A stretch of DNA of 64,000 bases from Bradyrhizobium sp. 141 (GTDB lineage Bacteria > Pseudomonadota > Alphaproteobacteria > Rhizobiales > Xanthobacteraceae). Positions 1 through 9,093 of the stretch are shown here, in pieces. The stretch lies in contig NZ_JADPKR010000018.1 in the NCBI RefSeq assembly GCF_023074055.1, positions 1 through 64,000 on the forward strand. The letters are read 5' to 3'. How positions within the stretch are numbered: position 1 is the stretch's first letter; each line of letters starts with the position of its first letter. A program made the position numbers and the translations under genes. The notes beneath the pieces are model-generated. The model saw nothing but the letters and a program-made list of their open reading frames with translations. It ran no database searches and was not told the DNA's origin.

Positions 1-61
1 GAGGGGGAGTTCAAGCGCGGGAGGGGGTGGCGCGCTTGGCCAATATGTTCGCAAGATGAGC

Positions 62-211
62 GCTCTCGTGCCCCGGACGCAGCGCAGCGCTCCTTCAGCG
101 GTGCGCTGCTGAGCCGGGGCCCATGTTGCCGAGAGGGGACTTTGCGCGATATGGGTCCCGGCTCTGCGCAGCAACGCTAAGGGCGTTGCAGCGCGTCCGG
201 GACACGAGAGT
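62..211. repeat. Long imperfect intergenic palindrome
   Basis: About 60 bases starting at 62 (core CGTGCCCCGGACGC) recur as an inverted, diverged copy ending near 211 (core GCGTCCGGGACACGAG), separated by about 25 bases. The arms could form a long GC-rich hairpin. It lies downstream of the minus-strand gene ending at 251. Other, unrelated palindromes of similar design occur at 5949, 7029, 10559 and 14983, which suggests REP/BIME-like dispersed elements. Any role in termination or mRNA stability is inferred. Confidence 0.7.
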
Positions 212-250
212 GAGTGCACGCTCGCTGGACGTAAGGGGGCGGAAAAAACG

Positions 251-658
251 CTAATACGTAATCTTCGGCTGCAGCTTCTTCGCCTTGGCGATGATGTCGC
301 CGACCGACTTCTCGGAAGGCAGGATGCGGAGCAGCTTCTTCTTCTCGTTGGCGTCACGCATGCTCTGGGCGAGCCTTGCCGGATTCCGATAGGCGAGCTC
401 ACGCACGGTGGTGACGCCGGCGGCGCGGACCAGGCCGACCTTGGCGCGGCCCATGCCGGGGATACGCATGTAGTCGGAGACATTGGCCCATTCCAGCAGC
501 AGCTGCTCGCTGATGCCGGTCTTGGCGGAAAGCGCCTTGCGGCCCTTCACCGTGCCGGCCGCCTCGAGCAGCGCATCGGTGGTGCGGATGCCCTGCGCCT
601 TCAACTTGTTGGCGGCAAAGACCGACAGGCCCTCAATCTCGGAAATCGGATATGTCAT
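251..658 (-). CDS. DUF4332 helix-hairpin-helix protein
   Basis: A 135-residue protein with two consecutive helix-hairpin-helix-like segments. The first is around residues 8-35 (IEGLSVFAANKLKAQGI) and the second around 66-90 (IPGMGRAKVGLVRAAGV, then VTTVRELAYRNP). This matches the DUF4332 family, whose members resemble the DNA-binding HhH modules of polymerases and ligases but have no defined function. It starts 26 bases after the end of the minus-strand gene at 685-1050, so the two are probably co-transcribed. The ribosome site is weak. The family call is from pattern recognition; a nucleic-acid-related role is only inferred. Confidence 0.75.
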   Translation of the reverse strand: MTYPISEIEGLSVFAANKLKAQGIRTTDALLEAAGTVKGRKALSAKTGISEQLLLEWANVSDYMRIPGMGRAKVGLVRAAGVTTVRELAYRNPARLAQSMRDANEKKKLLRILPSEKSVGDIIAKAKKLQPKITY

Positions 659-684
659 GATACTCGATATGAAATGCCAAGGCT

Positions 685-1050
685 TCAGGCGAACTGGCTG
701 AGGCCCGGTGTCCCCGCAACGATCTTGCCCATCTGATCCGCTCCGATTTTGTCTCGGCCGAAGCGGAAAAGTTCACGGGCGACGTTTTGAATCTCGGACA
801 TGCCAAGTCCCAGGCCCATCAGGCGCGTGCCGACCGCCATCAAGCCGCCGCCCATCAGCCGCGACAGTCCGCCGCCGCTCCTGGACGCCTCGATCGCGGC
901 TTCCGCTCCGGGGATCTGATCGATCAGGGCCTGCACGCTGTCGGAAGGACCCTCACTGCGGAGGAAGCCCAGGATGATGCCGACGGTCTTTTCGGCGACA
1001 GCACCATCTATGCTGGCGTTTGTCGCCAGCCGCCCGATCAGCTCGTCCAT
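685..1050 (-). CDS. DUF2267/DUF2780-like small protein
   Basis: A 121-residue protein. The N-terminal helical part (MDELIGRLATNASIDGAVAEKTVGIILGFL) is followed by a glycine-rich stretch at about 59-85 (SGGGLSRLMGGGLMAVGTRL) and a C-terminal helix ending VAGTPGLSQFA. The layout resembles small proteins annotated DUF2267 or DUF2780, with no established function. A GAGGGGCGGG-type ribosome site precedes the ATG. It is followed closely by the DUF4332 gene. The coding call is firm; the exact family is uncertain. Confidence 0.6.
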   Translation of the reverse strand: MDELIGRLATNASIDGAVAEKTVGIILGFLRSEGPSDSVQALIDQIPGAEAAIEASRSGGGLSRLMGGGLMAVGTRLMGLGLGMSEIQNVARELFRFGRDKIGADQMGKIVAGTPGLSQFA

Positions 1051-1394
1051 TGGCCCGCCCCTCAGCCGGTTTGCTTGCCGGAATATTGCTTTCGAAAATG
1101 ATCTTGAGCCGGTGTGATGTGAAATACAAGCGATGAACGCAGCCGTTGTCGCGATTCATCTTCGAACGCGTGAGAGGTGTTGCAGCGGTGCAAGAGCGGA
1201 GATGGAATCGGCGGAAAATTGCCGCGTTGCGAACGCCTCATTCCTACTTTCGGCTGATGTCGTCCACCTATCCAACAATGTCGCATGTCGGGCGCGTTGA
1301 ACGGTTTCAATCGACGTGCGATTTGCGTTAAACTAAGGAACTGCCGCCTTTGAGTTTCAATACGCGAAACCCGGCAGAGAGATCAGAGAGAATA
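1051..1394. other. Divergent intergenic region, no gene seen
   Basis: This 344-base gap separates the minus-strand DUF2267-like gene from the plus-strand ATPase gene and should hold promoters for both. I find no convincing sigma-70-type hexamer pair, EcfG site or small gene. The open frames inside it have no ribosome site and no recognisable protein character. Confidence 0.5.
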
Positions 1395-3017
1395 ATGACC
1401 GCACAGGACAGCAAGCTCGGCGATACCGGCGACAAGATCTTCGTCGGCAAGGGAGACGAGCAGGCATGGCTGACGCTGGCGCTCGCCAATCGCCACGGCC
1501 TCGTCACCGGCGCAACCGGAACCGGCAAGACGGTGACGCTGCAGGTGATGGCGGAAGGATTTGCGCGTGCCGGCGTTCCGGTCTTCGCAGCCGACATCAA
1601 GGGCGACCTCTCCGGCATCTCCGAGATCGGCGAAGCCAAGGACTTCATCCTCAAACGCGCCTCCGAAATGGGGCTAACGTTCCAGCCCGACCAGTTCTCG
1701 ACGGTGTTCTGGGATGTGTTCGGCGAGCAGGGCCATCCGGTGCGGGCGACCGTCACGGAAATGGGGCCGCTTCTGCTCGCGCGCATGCTCGACCTGAACG
1801 ATGTGCAGGAAGGCGTGCTCAACGTCGCCTTCCGCGTCGCCGATGACGCCGGCCTCACCCTCATCGATATGAAGGATCTGCGCGCGCTGCTCGATGCCAT
1901 CGTGCCGGATGCCGGCAAGAAGGGTGCGGATGGCGAAGAGAGCCCGCTGGCCGACGTCAAGAAGGCCGCGCAGGGGTTCGGCAACGTCACCAAGGCCACC
2001 GTCGGCACCATCCAGCGCCAGCTCCTGGTGTTGGAGAACCAGGGCGGCACCAAATTCTTCGGCGAGCCGGCGCTGACACTGAAAGACTTCATGAAGACCG
2101 ACCGCGATGGCCGCGGCATGGTCAACGTCCTGGTCGCCGACAAGCTGCTCCAGAACCCCAGGCTTTACGCGACATTCCTGCTGTGGATGTTGTCGGAGCT
2201 GTTCGAGGAGCTGCCCGAGGCCGGCGATCTGCCGAAGCCAAAGCTCGTGTTCTTCTTCGACGAGGCGCATCTGTTGTTCAACGACGCGCCCAAGGCGTTG
2301 ATGGACAAGATCGAGCAGGTGGTCCGCCTGATCCGCTCCAAGGGCGTCGGCGTCTACTTCGTGACTCAGAACCCGGTCGACGTGCCCGACCGCGTGCTCG
2401 GACAATTGGGCAACCGGGTGCAGCACGCGCTGCGCGCCTTCACCCCGCGCGACCAGAAGGCGGTCGCCGCTGCGGCCCAGACCTTCCGGCCCAACCCGAA
2501 GCTCGACACCGCCAAGGTGATCATGGAGCTCGGCAAGGGCGAGGCGCTGGTGTCCTTCCTCGAGGGTAACGGCACGCCCGCGATGGTGGAGCGGGTGATG
2601 ATCCGACCGCCATCGGCCCGCATCGGATCGATCACGCCGGATGAGCGCAAGGCGATCATGGCTGCAAGCCCGGTGAAGGGCAAATACGACACCGCCGTCG
2701 ATGCCGAGTCCGCCTATGAGATCCTTCAGAAGCGGATCGCCGGCACGGCGGTAACGGTGGACGGCCCGGCCGGCGCAAGCGGTGGCGGCATCCTCGGCCA
2801 GATCGGCTCGATCGTCGGCACTATCTTCGGCACCAACGTCAAACGGGGCCGCCTGTCGGCCGGCCAGGTCATTGCGCGGGACGTGACGCGATCGGTCACC
2901 AACCAGGTGATCGGCGGGATGGCCGCCAATATCGGCAAGTCGGTCGGAGGCCAGCTCGGCGGCTCGATCGGCCGTACACTGGTCCGCGGCGCGCTCGGCG
3001 GATTGCTGCGGCGCTAG
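1395..3017 (+). CDS. HerA/YjgR-type P-loop ATPase (DUF853)
   Basis: A 540-residue ATPase of the YjgR/DUF853 branch of the HerA-FtsK superfamily. The Walker A motif GATGTGKT is at residues 39-46 and Walker B FFFDEAH around 286-292 (D289, E290). The segment after it ([21 protein letters not shown]) matches the sensor region of HerA-like translocases. The C-terminus (about 450-540) is glycine-rich ([40 protein letters not shown]), as in YjgR proteins. I chose the ATG at 1395 because GAGAG precedes it and the 15-residue upstream extension lacks a ribosome site. Family members are predicted DNA- or protein-remodelling ATPases; the substrate is unknown. It stands alone, apparently monocistronic. 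Confidence 0.85.
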   Translation: MTAQDSKLGDTGDKIFVGKGDEQAWLTLALANRHGLVTGATGTGKTVTLQVMAEGFARAGVPVFAADIKGDLSGISEIGEAKDFILKRASEMGLTFQPDQFSTVFWDVFGEQGHPVRATVTEMGPLLLARMLDLNDVQEGVLNVAFRVADDAGLTLIDMKDLRALLDAIVPDAGKKGADGEESPLADVKKAAQGFGNVTKATVGTIQRQLLVLENQGGTKFFGEPALTLKDFMKTDRDGRGMVNVLVADKLLQNPRLYATFLLWMLSELFEELPEAGDLPKPKLVFFFDEAHLLFNDAPKALMDKIEQVVRLIRSKGVGVYFVTQNPVDVPDRVLGQLGNRVQHALRAFTPRDQKAVAAAAQTFRPNPKLDTAKVIMELGKGEALVSFLEGNGTPAMVERVMIRPPSARIGSITPDERKAIMAASPVKGKYDTAVDAESAYEILQKRIAGTAVTVDGPAGASGGGILGQIGSIVGTIFGTNVKRGRLSAGQVIARDVTRSVTNQVIGGMAANIGKSVGGQLGGSIGRTLVRGALGGLLRR

Positions 3018-3185
3018 GCAGCCGGTTTCGGGACATCGTTTGAGGCAATCCGCTTCCGGTCGGTGATCCGACTTCGCTCCGCCCGCAGGGAAGGTCGGGT
3101 TACCACCGCTACAATTTCAGGTGAGGGGCTCTCCAAGCCTGCGCCGGTCTGCTACGTCCTGTTCGCCGCCGCACAGGACCACCCC

Positions 3186-4526
3186 GTGACCTCGCCCGCC
3201 CCGTTAGCCAAGCCTGACGCGCCCAGACGCCTGTCGCTGCGCGCGCCGCTGGACCTGCTATTTCTGCTCTGCTGCGTCCTGCTGACCGCCGACGTGCTCG
3301 TCCCCGAGATCTTCGGCAACGGCAAAACCAAGGATTACCCGCTGTGGTACTGGGCCGGGCAGCAGGTCTTGCAGGGTGAGCCGCTCTATCCCGCCACGGC
3401 CATCGAGTATTTCGACTTCATCTATCCACCGCTCCCGGCGATCCTGCTGGCGATCCCGAGCTGGTTCGGCAAGATCCCGCTCTATCTCGTTCTGTCGATC
3501 CTGAATGCTGCGGCGTGGTGGTACACCGGAACGTTCTCCCACGTCATGGCCGGCTTGGACCGCAAGCCCAGTCCCTGGCTCGAAGCGCTGCCTGCTGTCG
3601 TCACCGTGCCCCTCGTGTTCGTCATGTTCGACCTCGGCCAGCCCAACCTCGTCCTGCTGGCGATGATGTTCTACGGTTTCTGGAGCTTGCGGCATCAGCG
3701 GTCGTGGCTCGCCGGCTTCATGTTCGCGCTCGCCGCCGCCATCAAGGTGTTTCCGATTGCGGTGCTGCCCTATCTGATCTGGCGGCGCAAATGGGAGGCC
3801 GTCGTCGCTACGGTCGCCTTCACAGCCATCCTTCTCTATGTCGTGCCGGCGCCGATCCGCGGCTTCGAGCGCAACGCGGCCGAGCTTGCGCTCTGGTATC
3901 AGGGCATGGTCGGAACGAGTTCGGATAAGGGCTTTGGCCAGCGTGACGAGCAGAACTGGTCGTGGGTCAACCAGTCGCTGATCGCAGTCACGCACCGCCT
4001 CGTCCGCCCGATCAACTACAATCAGGACAGTCCCAACAAGCCGGCACGCACGATGAATATCATCGACGTCGACTACAGGACGGCAAACTGGATCGTGCTG
4101 GCGTTGTCGGCATTGCTGGGGCTCGGCTTCGTCGCGATCATGCCGCGGCAAGCGCAGCGGACGGCGCGCTCGGATGCCGAGGAACTCGGCATCCTGTTCT
4201 GCCTGATCACGGCGGCCTCGCCCCTGGCGCGACAATACTACTTCATGTGGCTGTTCTTCCCGATGGCGGTGTTGATGCATCGCGCCGCCTTCGACGAGCG
4301 GGCGAAGGTGCGCCTCGGAACCTGGCTCGCCCTCGGCGCTGCCGGCATTCTCATGCTGCTGGCGCTGCCGTGGTTTCCAACTGTCTTCCAGGCCTGGGGC
4401 AACAACCTCGCTGCGACCGCCGTTCTTGCGGGTACGCTCGTATGGCACATCCGCCATCCGCCGGTTGCGGCTGGCTCCCAGCCTGCGACGGGGCTAAAAC
4501 CCAAGCATCTCGAAATGTCGTCTTGA
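3186..4526 (+). CDS. GT87-family membrane glycosyltransferase (DUF2029)
   Basis: About 446 residues with roughly nine or ten hydrophobic helices. It has the GT87/DUF2029 signature: an acidic residue near the first loop (NGKTKDYPLWYWAGQQVLQGEPLYP), then FIYPPLPAILLAIP, then FDLGQPNLVLLAMMFYGF and AAAIKVFPIAVLPYLIWRR. Family members are polyprenyl-phosphate-dependent mannosyl or arabinosyl transferases acting on the periplasmic face; the acceptor here is unknown. The open frame extends to 3063, but the GTG at 3186 (MTSPAPLAKPDAPRR) puts the start just before the first membrane helix and is preferred. It ends 24 bases before the M20 dipeptidase gene, with no sign of functional linkage. Confidence 0.8.
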   Translation: MTSPAPLAKPDAPRRLSLRAPLDLLFLLCCVLLTADVLVPEIFGNGKTKDYPLWYWAGQQVLQGEPLYPATAIEYFDFIYPPLPAILLAIPSWFGKIPLYLVLSILNAAAWWYTGTFSHVMAGLDRKPSPWLEALPAVVTVPLVFVMFDLGQPNLVLLAMMFYGFWSLRHQRSWLAGFMFALAAAIKVFPIAVLPYLIWRRKWEAVVATVAFTAILLYVVPAPIRGFERNAAELALWYQGMVGTSSDKGFGQRDEQNWSWVNQSLIAVTHRLVRPINYNQDSPNKPARTMNIIDVDYRTANWIVLALSALLGLGFVAIMPRQAQRTARSDAEELGILFCLITAASPLARQYYFMWLFFPMAVLMHRAAFDERAKVRLGTWLALGAAGILMLLALPWFPTVFQAWGNNLAATAVLAGTLVWHIRHPPVAAGSQPATGLKPKHLEMSS

Positions 4527-4550
4527 GACTCAAAAGTCAGGAATCCAACC

Positions 4551-5945
4551 ATGGCCAATGCGCAGCTTCAATCCGTGCTCGACCACATCGACAGGGATTT
4601 CGACAACAGCCTGGAGCGCCTGTTCGCGCTGCTCCGGATCAAGTCGATCTCCGCGGATCCGGCCTTTGCCGGGGATTGCAAGGCGGCGGCGGAGCATCTT
4701 GCGAAGGACATCGCGAGCCTGGGTGTCGCCACCGAGGTGAGACCGACCGCCGGCCATCCCGCCATCGTCGGCAAGACCAGGGCCGGCGGACGGCCGCACG
4801 TGATCTTCTACGGCCACTACGATGTGCAGCCGGTCGATCCGCTCGATCTCTGGCACCGCCCGCCATTCGAGCCCGTCGTCACCGATCATGCCGACGGCCG
4901 CAAGATCATCGTCGCGCGCGGCGCCGAGGACGACAAGGGCCAGGTGATGACCTTCGTCGAAGCCTGCCGCGCCTGGAAGAAGGTGACGGGCTCGCTGCCG
5001 ATCGATATCACCTTCCTGATCGAAGGCGAGGAGGAGGTCGGCTCGAAGAACTTCGTCCCCTTCATCGAGGCCAACAAGGACGAGTTCAAAGCCGATTACG
5101 TGCTGGTCTGCGACACCGGCATGTGGGATCGCAACACGCCGGCGATCACCACCTCGCTGCGGGGCCTGCTCTATGAAGAGCTGAAGATCACCGCCGCCAA
5201 TCGCGACCTGCATTCCGGCGTGTTCGGGGGCAGCGCGATGAACCCGATCCGCCTGCTCACGAAAATTCTGGGCGGCCTGTTCGACGACGACAACCGCATC
5301 ACCATTCCCGGCTTCTATGACGGCGTGAAAGACCTGCCGCCCGACATCCTCGAGCAATGGAAGAAGCTCAACCTGACGCCGGAGATGTTTTTGAAGCCGA
5401 TCGGCCTGTCGATCCCCGCCGGCGAGAAGGGACGCCTCCTGATCGAGCAGGCCTCGTCGCGCCCGACCTGCGACGTCAACGGCATCTGGGGCGGCTATAT
5501 CGGCGAGGGCTCCAAGACGGTGATCCCCTCGCATGCCTCGGCAAAGGTCTCGTTCCGCCTGGTCGAAGGGCAGGACCCGCAAAAGATCCGCAAAGCCTTT
5601 CGCGATTACGTCACGGCACGCATTCCCGGTGACTGCAAAGTTGAATTCGGCGACCATTCCGCCGCGCCAGCGGTCGCACTCGACTGGAACATGAAGCCAC
5701 TCGCCGCCGCCAGCAAGGCGCTCACGGATGAATGGGGCAAGGAGACCGTGCTGATGGGCTCCGGCGCCTCGATCCCGATCGTCGCCGACTTCAAGCGTAC
5801 GCTCGGCCTCGACTCGCTGCTGGTCGGCTTCGGCCTCGACGACGATAACATCCACTCGCCGAACGAGAAGTACGATTTGCGCAGCTTCCAGAAAGGCATC
5901 CGCTCTTGGGCCCGCATCCTCGCGGCGCTGGCGGAGGTGAAGTGA
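4551..5945 (+). CDS. M20-family zinc dipeptidase
   Basis: A 464-residue M20/M25/M40 metallopeptidase, probably cytoplasmic, that hydrolyses dipeptides or related amides. Catalytic-domain signatures are all present: GHYDVQP (H89, D91), RGAEDDKG (first metal-bridging Asp D127), EGEEEVGS (general base E160, ligand E161), CDTGMW (D188) and a late HSPNE ligand region. The dimerisation (lid) domain starts near residue 200 with DLHSGVFGGSAMNP. Length is normal for bacterial dipeptidases of the PepV/CNDP-like group. Downstream lies a dispersed palindromic repeat and a terminator shared with the convergent aldolase gene. Confidence 0.9.
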   Translation: MANAQLQSVLDHIDRDFDNSLERLFALLRIKSISADPAFAGDCKAAAEHLAKDIASLGVATEVRPTAGHPAIVGKTRAGGRPHVIFYGHYDVQPVDPLDLWHRPPFEPVVTDHADGRKIIVARGAEDDKGQVMTFVEACRAWKKVTGSLPIDITFLIEGEEEVGSKNFVPFIEANKDEFKADYVLVCDTGMWDRNTPAITTSLRGLLYEELKITAANRDLHSGVFGGSAMNPIRLLTKILGGLFDDDNRITIPGFYDGVKDLPPDILEQWKKLNLTPEMFLKPIGLSIPAGEKGRLLIEQASSRPTCDVNGIWGGYIGEGSKTVIPSHASAKVSFRLVEGQDPQKIRKAFRDYVTARIPGDCKVEFGDHSAAPAVALDWNMKPLAAASKALTDEWGKETVLMGSGASIPIVADFKRTLGLDSLLVGFGLDDDNIHSPNEKYDLRSFQKGIRSWARILAALAEVK

Positions 5946-5948
5946 CTT

Positions 5949-6039
5949 CGTAGGGTGGGCAAAGGCGCGCAGCGCCGTGCCCACCACCTCTCAATGATTG
6001 CGAAAGAACGTGGGCACGCTCCGCTTTGCCCACCCTACG
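5949..6039. repeat. Palindromic intergenic repeat, copy 1
   Basis: A 91-base element whose ends are the inverted pair CGTAGGGTGGGCAAAGG and CTTTGCCCACCCTACG. It is nearly identical in both arms to the element at 10559-10650, while the central loops differ. Both copies sit between convergent genes, immediately past a plus-strand stop codon. This pattern fits a mobile REP/BIME-like element tolerated at 3' ends. Confidence 0.85.
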
Positions 6040-6074
6040 AGACCTATCCCCGTCATTGCGAGCGAAGCAAACAA

Positions 6075-6102
6075 AAACGCCGCCCGGAATTGGGCGGCGT
6101 TT
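6075..6102 (-). terminator. Rho-independent terminator (effectively bidirectional)
   Basis: A perfect 11-base inverted repeat (AAACGCCGCCC / GGGCGGCGTTT) with a 6-base loop. Read on the minus strand, the hairpin runs into a T-rich tract (TTTTTG), so it should end the class II aldolase transcript. On the plus strand only TTT follows. It lies between convergent genes ending at 5945 and 6160. Confidence 0.85.
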
Positions 6103-6159
6103 CATTCCAAATGGCGTAGAGGTTAGTTGGACACTACCCTACACCAAATCCAGAAAATC

Positions 6160-6939
6160 TCAGGTCCGGTAGCCGGGAAGCTCGCGGTCGAGCTTGCGCA
6201 GCAGCGGCGGCCACACGAGGTTGGTGGCGCGCAGCTCGGCGCGATCGCGGTTGGCGAGCAGCTCGGTGTTCTTCTCGATCGCAATCTCCTCGACCGGATA
6301 GACCGGCGTGCCGAGCGCGCGCGTGCGCACCTGCATCGAGCAGGCGCGCTCGAGGTGATACATGCGCTCGAAGGCGGAGGCGACCGAGCGGCCGACGGTC
6401 AGCGTGCCGTGGTTGCGCAAGAGCATGTGGTTGTGGTCACCGAGATCTTTCTGCAGCCGCGGCCGCTCGTCGTGGTCGAGCGCGATGCCTTCGTAGTCGT
6501 GATAGGCGAGGTCGTGGGTGACGAGCTGAGCGGTCTGGTTCAGCGGCAGCAGCCCTTCTGCGCTGCTCGACACCGCGGTGCCGTCGAGGGTGTGGAGATG
6601 CAGCACGCAGATCGCGTCCTCGCGCACCTCGTGGATTGCCGAATGGATGGTGAAGCCCGCCGGGTTGATGGTGTATTCGCTCTCGGTGAGCTGATTGCCG
6701 TGCAAATCGACCTTGACGAGGCTCGACGCGGTGATCTCGTCGAACATCAGCCCGTAGGGGTTGATGAGAAAGTGATGCTCGGGGCCCGGCACGCGCGCGG
6801 AGATGTGGGTGTCGACCAGATCGTCCCAGCCGTACAGCGCGACCAGGCGATAGCAGGCGGCGAGATTGACCCGTTGCTGCCACTCGGCCTCCGTCATGTT
6901 CGACGGCACTTCCTTCAGGCGGGCTTCCGCTGGCGACAT
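6160..6939 (-). CDS. Class II aldolase/adducin-family protein
   Basis: A 259-residue class II aldolase fold protein. The metal site is visible as HLHTLDG (two His, around residue 125) and LRNHGTLTVGRSVASAF (third His, around 200), with INPYGLMFDEI upstream as the conserved phosphate/substrate loop. Members include L-fuculose-phosphate aldolase, L-ribulose-phosphate epimerase and decarboxylases. The longer sequence and lack of a sugar operon make the substrate here unassignable. An alternative start is Met15 (MTEAEWQQR). It stands alone; the terminator at 6075-6102 lies just past its stop. Confidence 0.85.
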   Translation of the reverse strand: MSPAEARLKEVPSNMTEAEWQQRVNLAACYRLVALYGWDDLVDTHISARVPGPEHHFLINPYGLMFDEITASSLVKVDLHGNQLTESEYTINPAGFTIHSAIHEVREDAICVLHLHTLDGTAVSSSAEGLLPLNQTAQLVTHDLAYHDYEGIALDHDERPRLQKDLGDHNHMLLRNHGTLTVGRSVASAFERMYHLERACSMQVRTRALGTPVYPVEEIAIEKNTELLANRDRAELRATNLVWPPLLRKLDRELPGYRT

Positions 6940-7028
6940 GGCTGATCTCTCCGAACATCGTTGTTGCGGGGAGGGAGCGTAGACTTGGGGGAGGCTGGCG
7001 GCAAGGCGTGAGGAGCGTGGCAGTTCAG

Positions 7029-7109
7029 CGTAGCCCGCATGGAGCGCAGCGGAATGCGGGGCCGCTCTGAGAGGGGTCCCGGATTTCGCTGCGCTCCATC
7101 CGGGCTACG
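7029..7109. repeat. Palindromic intergenic repeat, third family
   Basis: An inverted repeat with outer arms CGTAGCCCGCATGGAGCGC and GCGCTCCATCCGGGCTACG, plus inner imperfect arms around GCGGGGCC/GGTCCCGG. It sits between two minus-strand genes, just downstream of the glycosyltransferase gene. The sequence differs from the copies at 5949 and 10559, so this is a separate repeat family. Confidence 0.75.
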
Positions 7110-7133
7110 GGGTTACGATTCTGGAGAAAATTT

Positions 7134-8783
7134 CTATGGCGCCGGGATCGACAGCAGGCTGGAAATGCTGCGGCCGCGGATGTCGTAGACGCGGGCGAAC
7201 ACCACGTCGTCGCGCTTGATCTCGACCATCACGGGCGCGGTGAGGCCCTTGCAGTAGAACTCGCCGAGCGTCATCGCGAAATCGGCCGCGTTGGAATCCC
7301 AGCCGATGGTGAAGTCCGGGCCGAGCGCGACCTGGGCCGGGCGCTGCGGACCGCAGACCGCGACCTTCCATTTGCGATTGGTCGGCGGCACCTCCTGGCG
7401 CTCGACGATCTGCTCGCGCAATTCGTCCGAGGCCTGCTTCAGCGCGAGACCCCAATAGTCCAGCATGAAGCGGTCGTCGGCGCCGCGCACGGTGCCGGCG
7501 ATGTGGTTGAAGTGGGTGTACTGATAGGGATGCAGCCGGATCATCTCGGCGAGCGACAGCGCGAGGCCGAAGCAGAAGGTGGCGAGCACGACCGGCTGCC
7601 AGGTGCGGTGATTGGCGCGCAGGCGCTCCATGGCCCAGCCGAAAGCGACGCCGCCGAGCACCGCCATCGGCGGAATCACGAACACGAAATGGCGGATGCC
7701 GTTGTACAGCGCCGGCCGCTTCACCATCGCGATCGCGAGCGGCAGGGTCGCAGCTAACGTCAGCATCAGCAGGATGGTCTTGCGCCGCGCCGGAACCTCG
7801 CGTCGCGGCAGCATGGCAAACGTGCTGACCACGGCGCCGGTCATCAGCACCAGCATCACCTCAGGCAGCTGCAGCGCGAACAGCGTCGGCAGATAGGACC
7901 AGGGCATGTCCGGCACCGATACGATCGCGCCGTCGAACATCTCCTTCCAGGGCTTCTCGAAGAAATGCGAGAAGTAGGTCAGCGCCTCGAAGGGATTGCC
8001 GGGTTCCATGATCGACCACGGCCAGATCAGGCCCATCACGAGGTAGCCGAACGCGAGGCCGGGCAGCAGCACATAGACGACATGGGCGAAGCGGCGGACC
8101 GATTCGCGCAGGCCCTCGCTGCGCAGTTCCTCCAGGAACAGCGGCATGAAGCCGACCACGGCGTAGACCAGCGCGAGCCCGCCGAGAACGCGGCAGCCGA
8201 GCGAGAGGCCCGCGCCGAGCCCGACGATCAGGATCGTGCGCGGCGACGGCTGCGGATATTCCTCGGCGAGCCGGACGAGGCCGAGCATCAGGATGATCAT
8301 GGCCACCGCGAAGGGCGCGTCCTTCGGATTCATGAACATGTGGCCGTAGAAGATCGGGCACAGCGCGAGCAGCAGGAGTGAGGCAAGACCGGCAAGGGGG
8401 CCGCCGATGCGGCGGCCAAGCCGCCACGTCACCGCAAGTCCGATCACGCCGACGATGGCGCCGACCAGACGCCGCGTCTCGAATAATTCGAGCGGAATGA
8501 TCTTGTGCAGGAGGGCCGCGACCATGTCGAAGCCGCCGCCATACATATAGAGATTGGCGAAGGAGAGCGCCGCGGTGTCCTTGAAGCCGGAACCGAACAT
8601 GCGCAGCAACAGGTCGGCATATTCGGCGTGGGTATAATCGTCCCAACCGAGGCCGTAGTCGCGGAAGGTCAAGCCGGCAATGACGGCGACCGCAGCCAGC
8701 ACCAGCATGGCCAGATCGTCGCAAGTCCGTTCGACCGAGCGCCGCTGAGGCGTGTCGATCGCCGAAGTCGTGATGGATGTCAT
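7134..8783 (-). CDS. GT39-family (PMT/ArnT-like) membrane glycosyltransferase
   Basis: A 549-residue polytopic inner-membrane protein. After a cytoplasmic start and first helix comes the luminal acidic loop (LGWDDYTHAEYADLLLRMFGSGF) with adjacent acidic residues, the catalytic loop type seen in GT39/ArnT-like enzymes. Next are GRRIGGPLAGLASLLLLALCPIFYGHMFMNPKDAPFA, a conserved PMT_2 pattern with a second acidic residue, and about ten further helices. The C-terminal 90 residues are soluble. Such enzymes transfer sugars from polyprenyl-phosphate donors to lipid or protein in the periplasm. The specific substrate is not deducible and no partner genes flank it. Confidence 0.8.
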   Translation of the reverse strand: MTSITTSAIDTPQRRSVERTCDDLAMLVLAAVAVIAGLTFRDYGLGWDDYTHAEYADLLLRMFGSGFKDTAALSFANLYMYGGGFDMVAALLHKIIPLELFETRRLVGAIVGVIGLAVTWRLGRRIGGPLAGLASLLLLALCPIFYGHMFMNPKDAPFAVAMIILMLGLVRLAEEYPQPSPRTILIVGLGAGLSLGCRVLGGLALVYAVVGFMPLFLEELRSEGLRESVRRFAHVVYVLLPGLAFGYLVMGLIWPWSIMEPGNPFEALTYFSHFFEKPWKEMFDGAIVSVPDMPWSYLPTLFALQLPEVMLVLMTGAVVSTFAMLPRREVPARRKTILLMLTLAATLPLAIAMVKRPALYNGIRHFVFVIPPMAVLGGVAFGWAMERLRANHRTWQPVVLATFCFGLALSLAEMIRLHPYQYTHFNHIAGTVRGADDRFMLDYWGLALKQASDELREQIVERQEVPPTNRKWKVAVCGPQRPAQVALGPDFTIGWDSNAADFAMTLGEFYCKGLTAPVMVEIKRDDVVFARVYDIRGRSISSLLSIPAP

Positions 8784-8996
8784 GGCTATCGGTGCCCCGG
8801 AATCCCCTCTTGGCCCTGCTGGCGCGCGCGGGCCTCAACCCCGGACTCCCTATAGCGCAGTTCCATTAGCAAGTAATTGGGCATTATGGCTAAATTCCTG
8901 ATGCGATGCAGCAATTCCGGATTATTGACAGCAGCCTAGCAGTAACGGGCCCTAGCTGAAGGGAATGTGAATAAGTCCCTGATTTCCTTCCCATTA

Positions 8997-9021
8997 GGAA
9001 CGTGGCTTGCAATTCGCCGTT
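8997..9021 (+). promoter_or_regulatory. EcfG-type general stress promoter
   Basis: An exact match to the alphaproteobacterial EcfG consensus: GGAAC at 8997-9001, a 16-base spacer, then CGTT at 9018-9021. It lies 72 bases upstream of the preferred start codon at 9094 and makes translation from codon 9007 unlikely. The same perfect spacing recurs upstream of csbD at 43913. Confidence 0.65.
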
Positions 9022-9093
9022 GGCGTGGAACATCGTATGACGGTATCGTGGCGTGACGGGTCGCGTGTGGATGCGCGGCCGGGGGTGAGTTCA

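Noticed and set aside
4530..5987. 485-residue minus-strand frame opposite the M20 dipeptidase
   Set aside because: Antisense shadow of a clear enzyme gene, caused by high GC third positions. The same holds for long frames opposite the PBP1A (50413-52539), kinase, MFS and CHAT genes.
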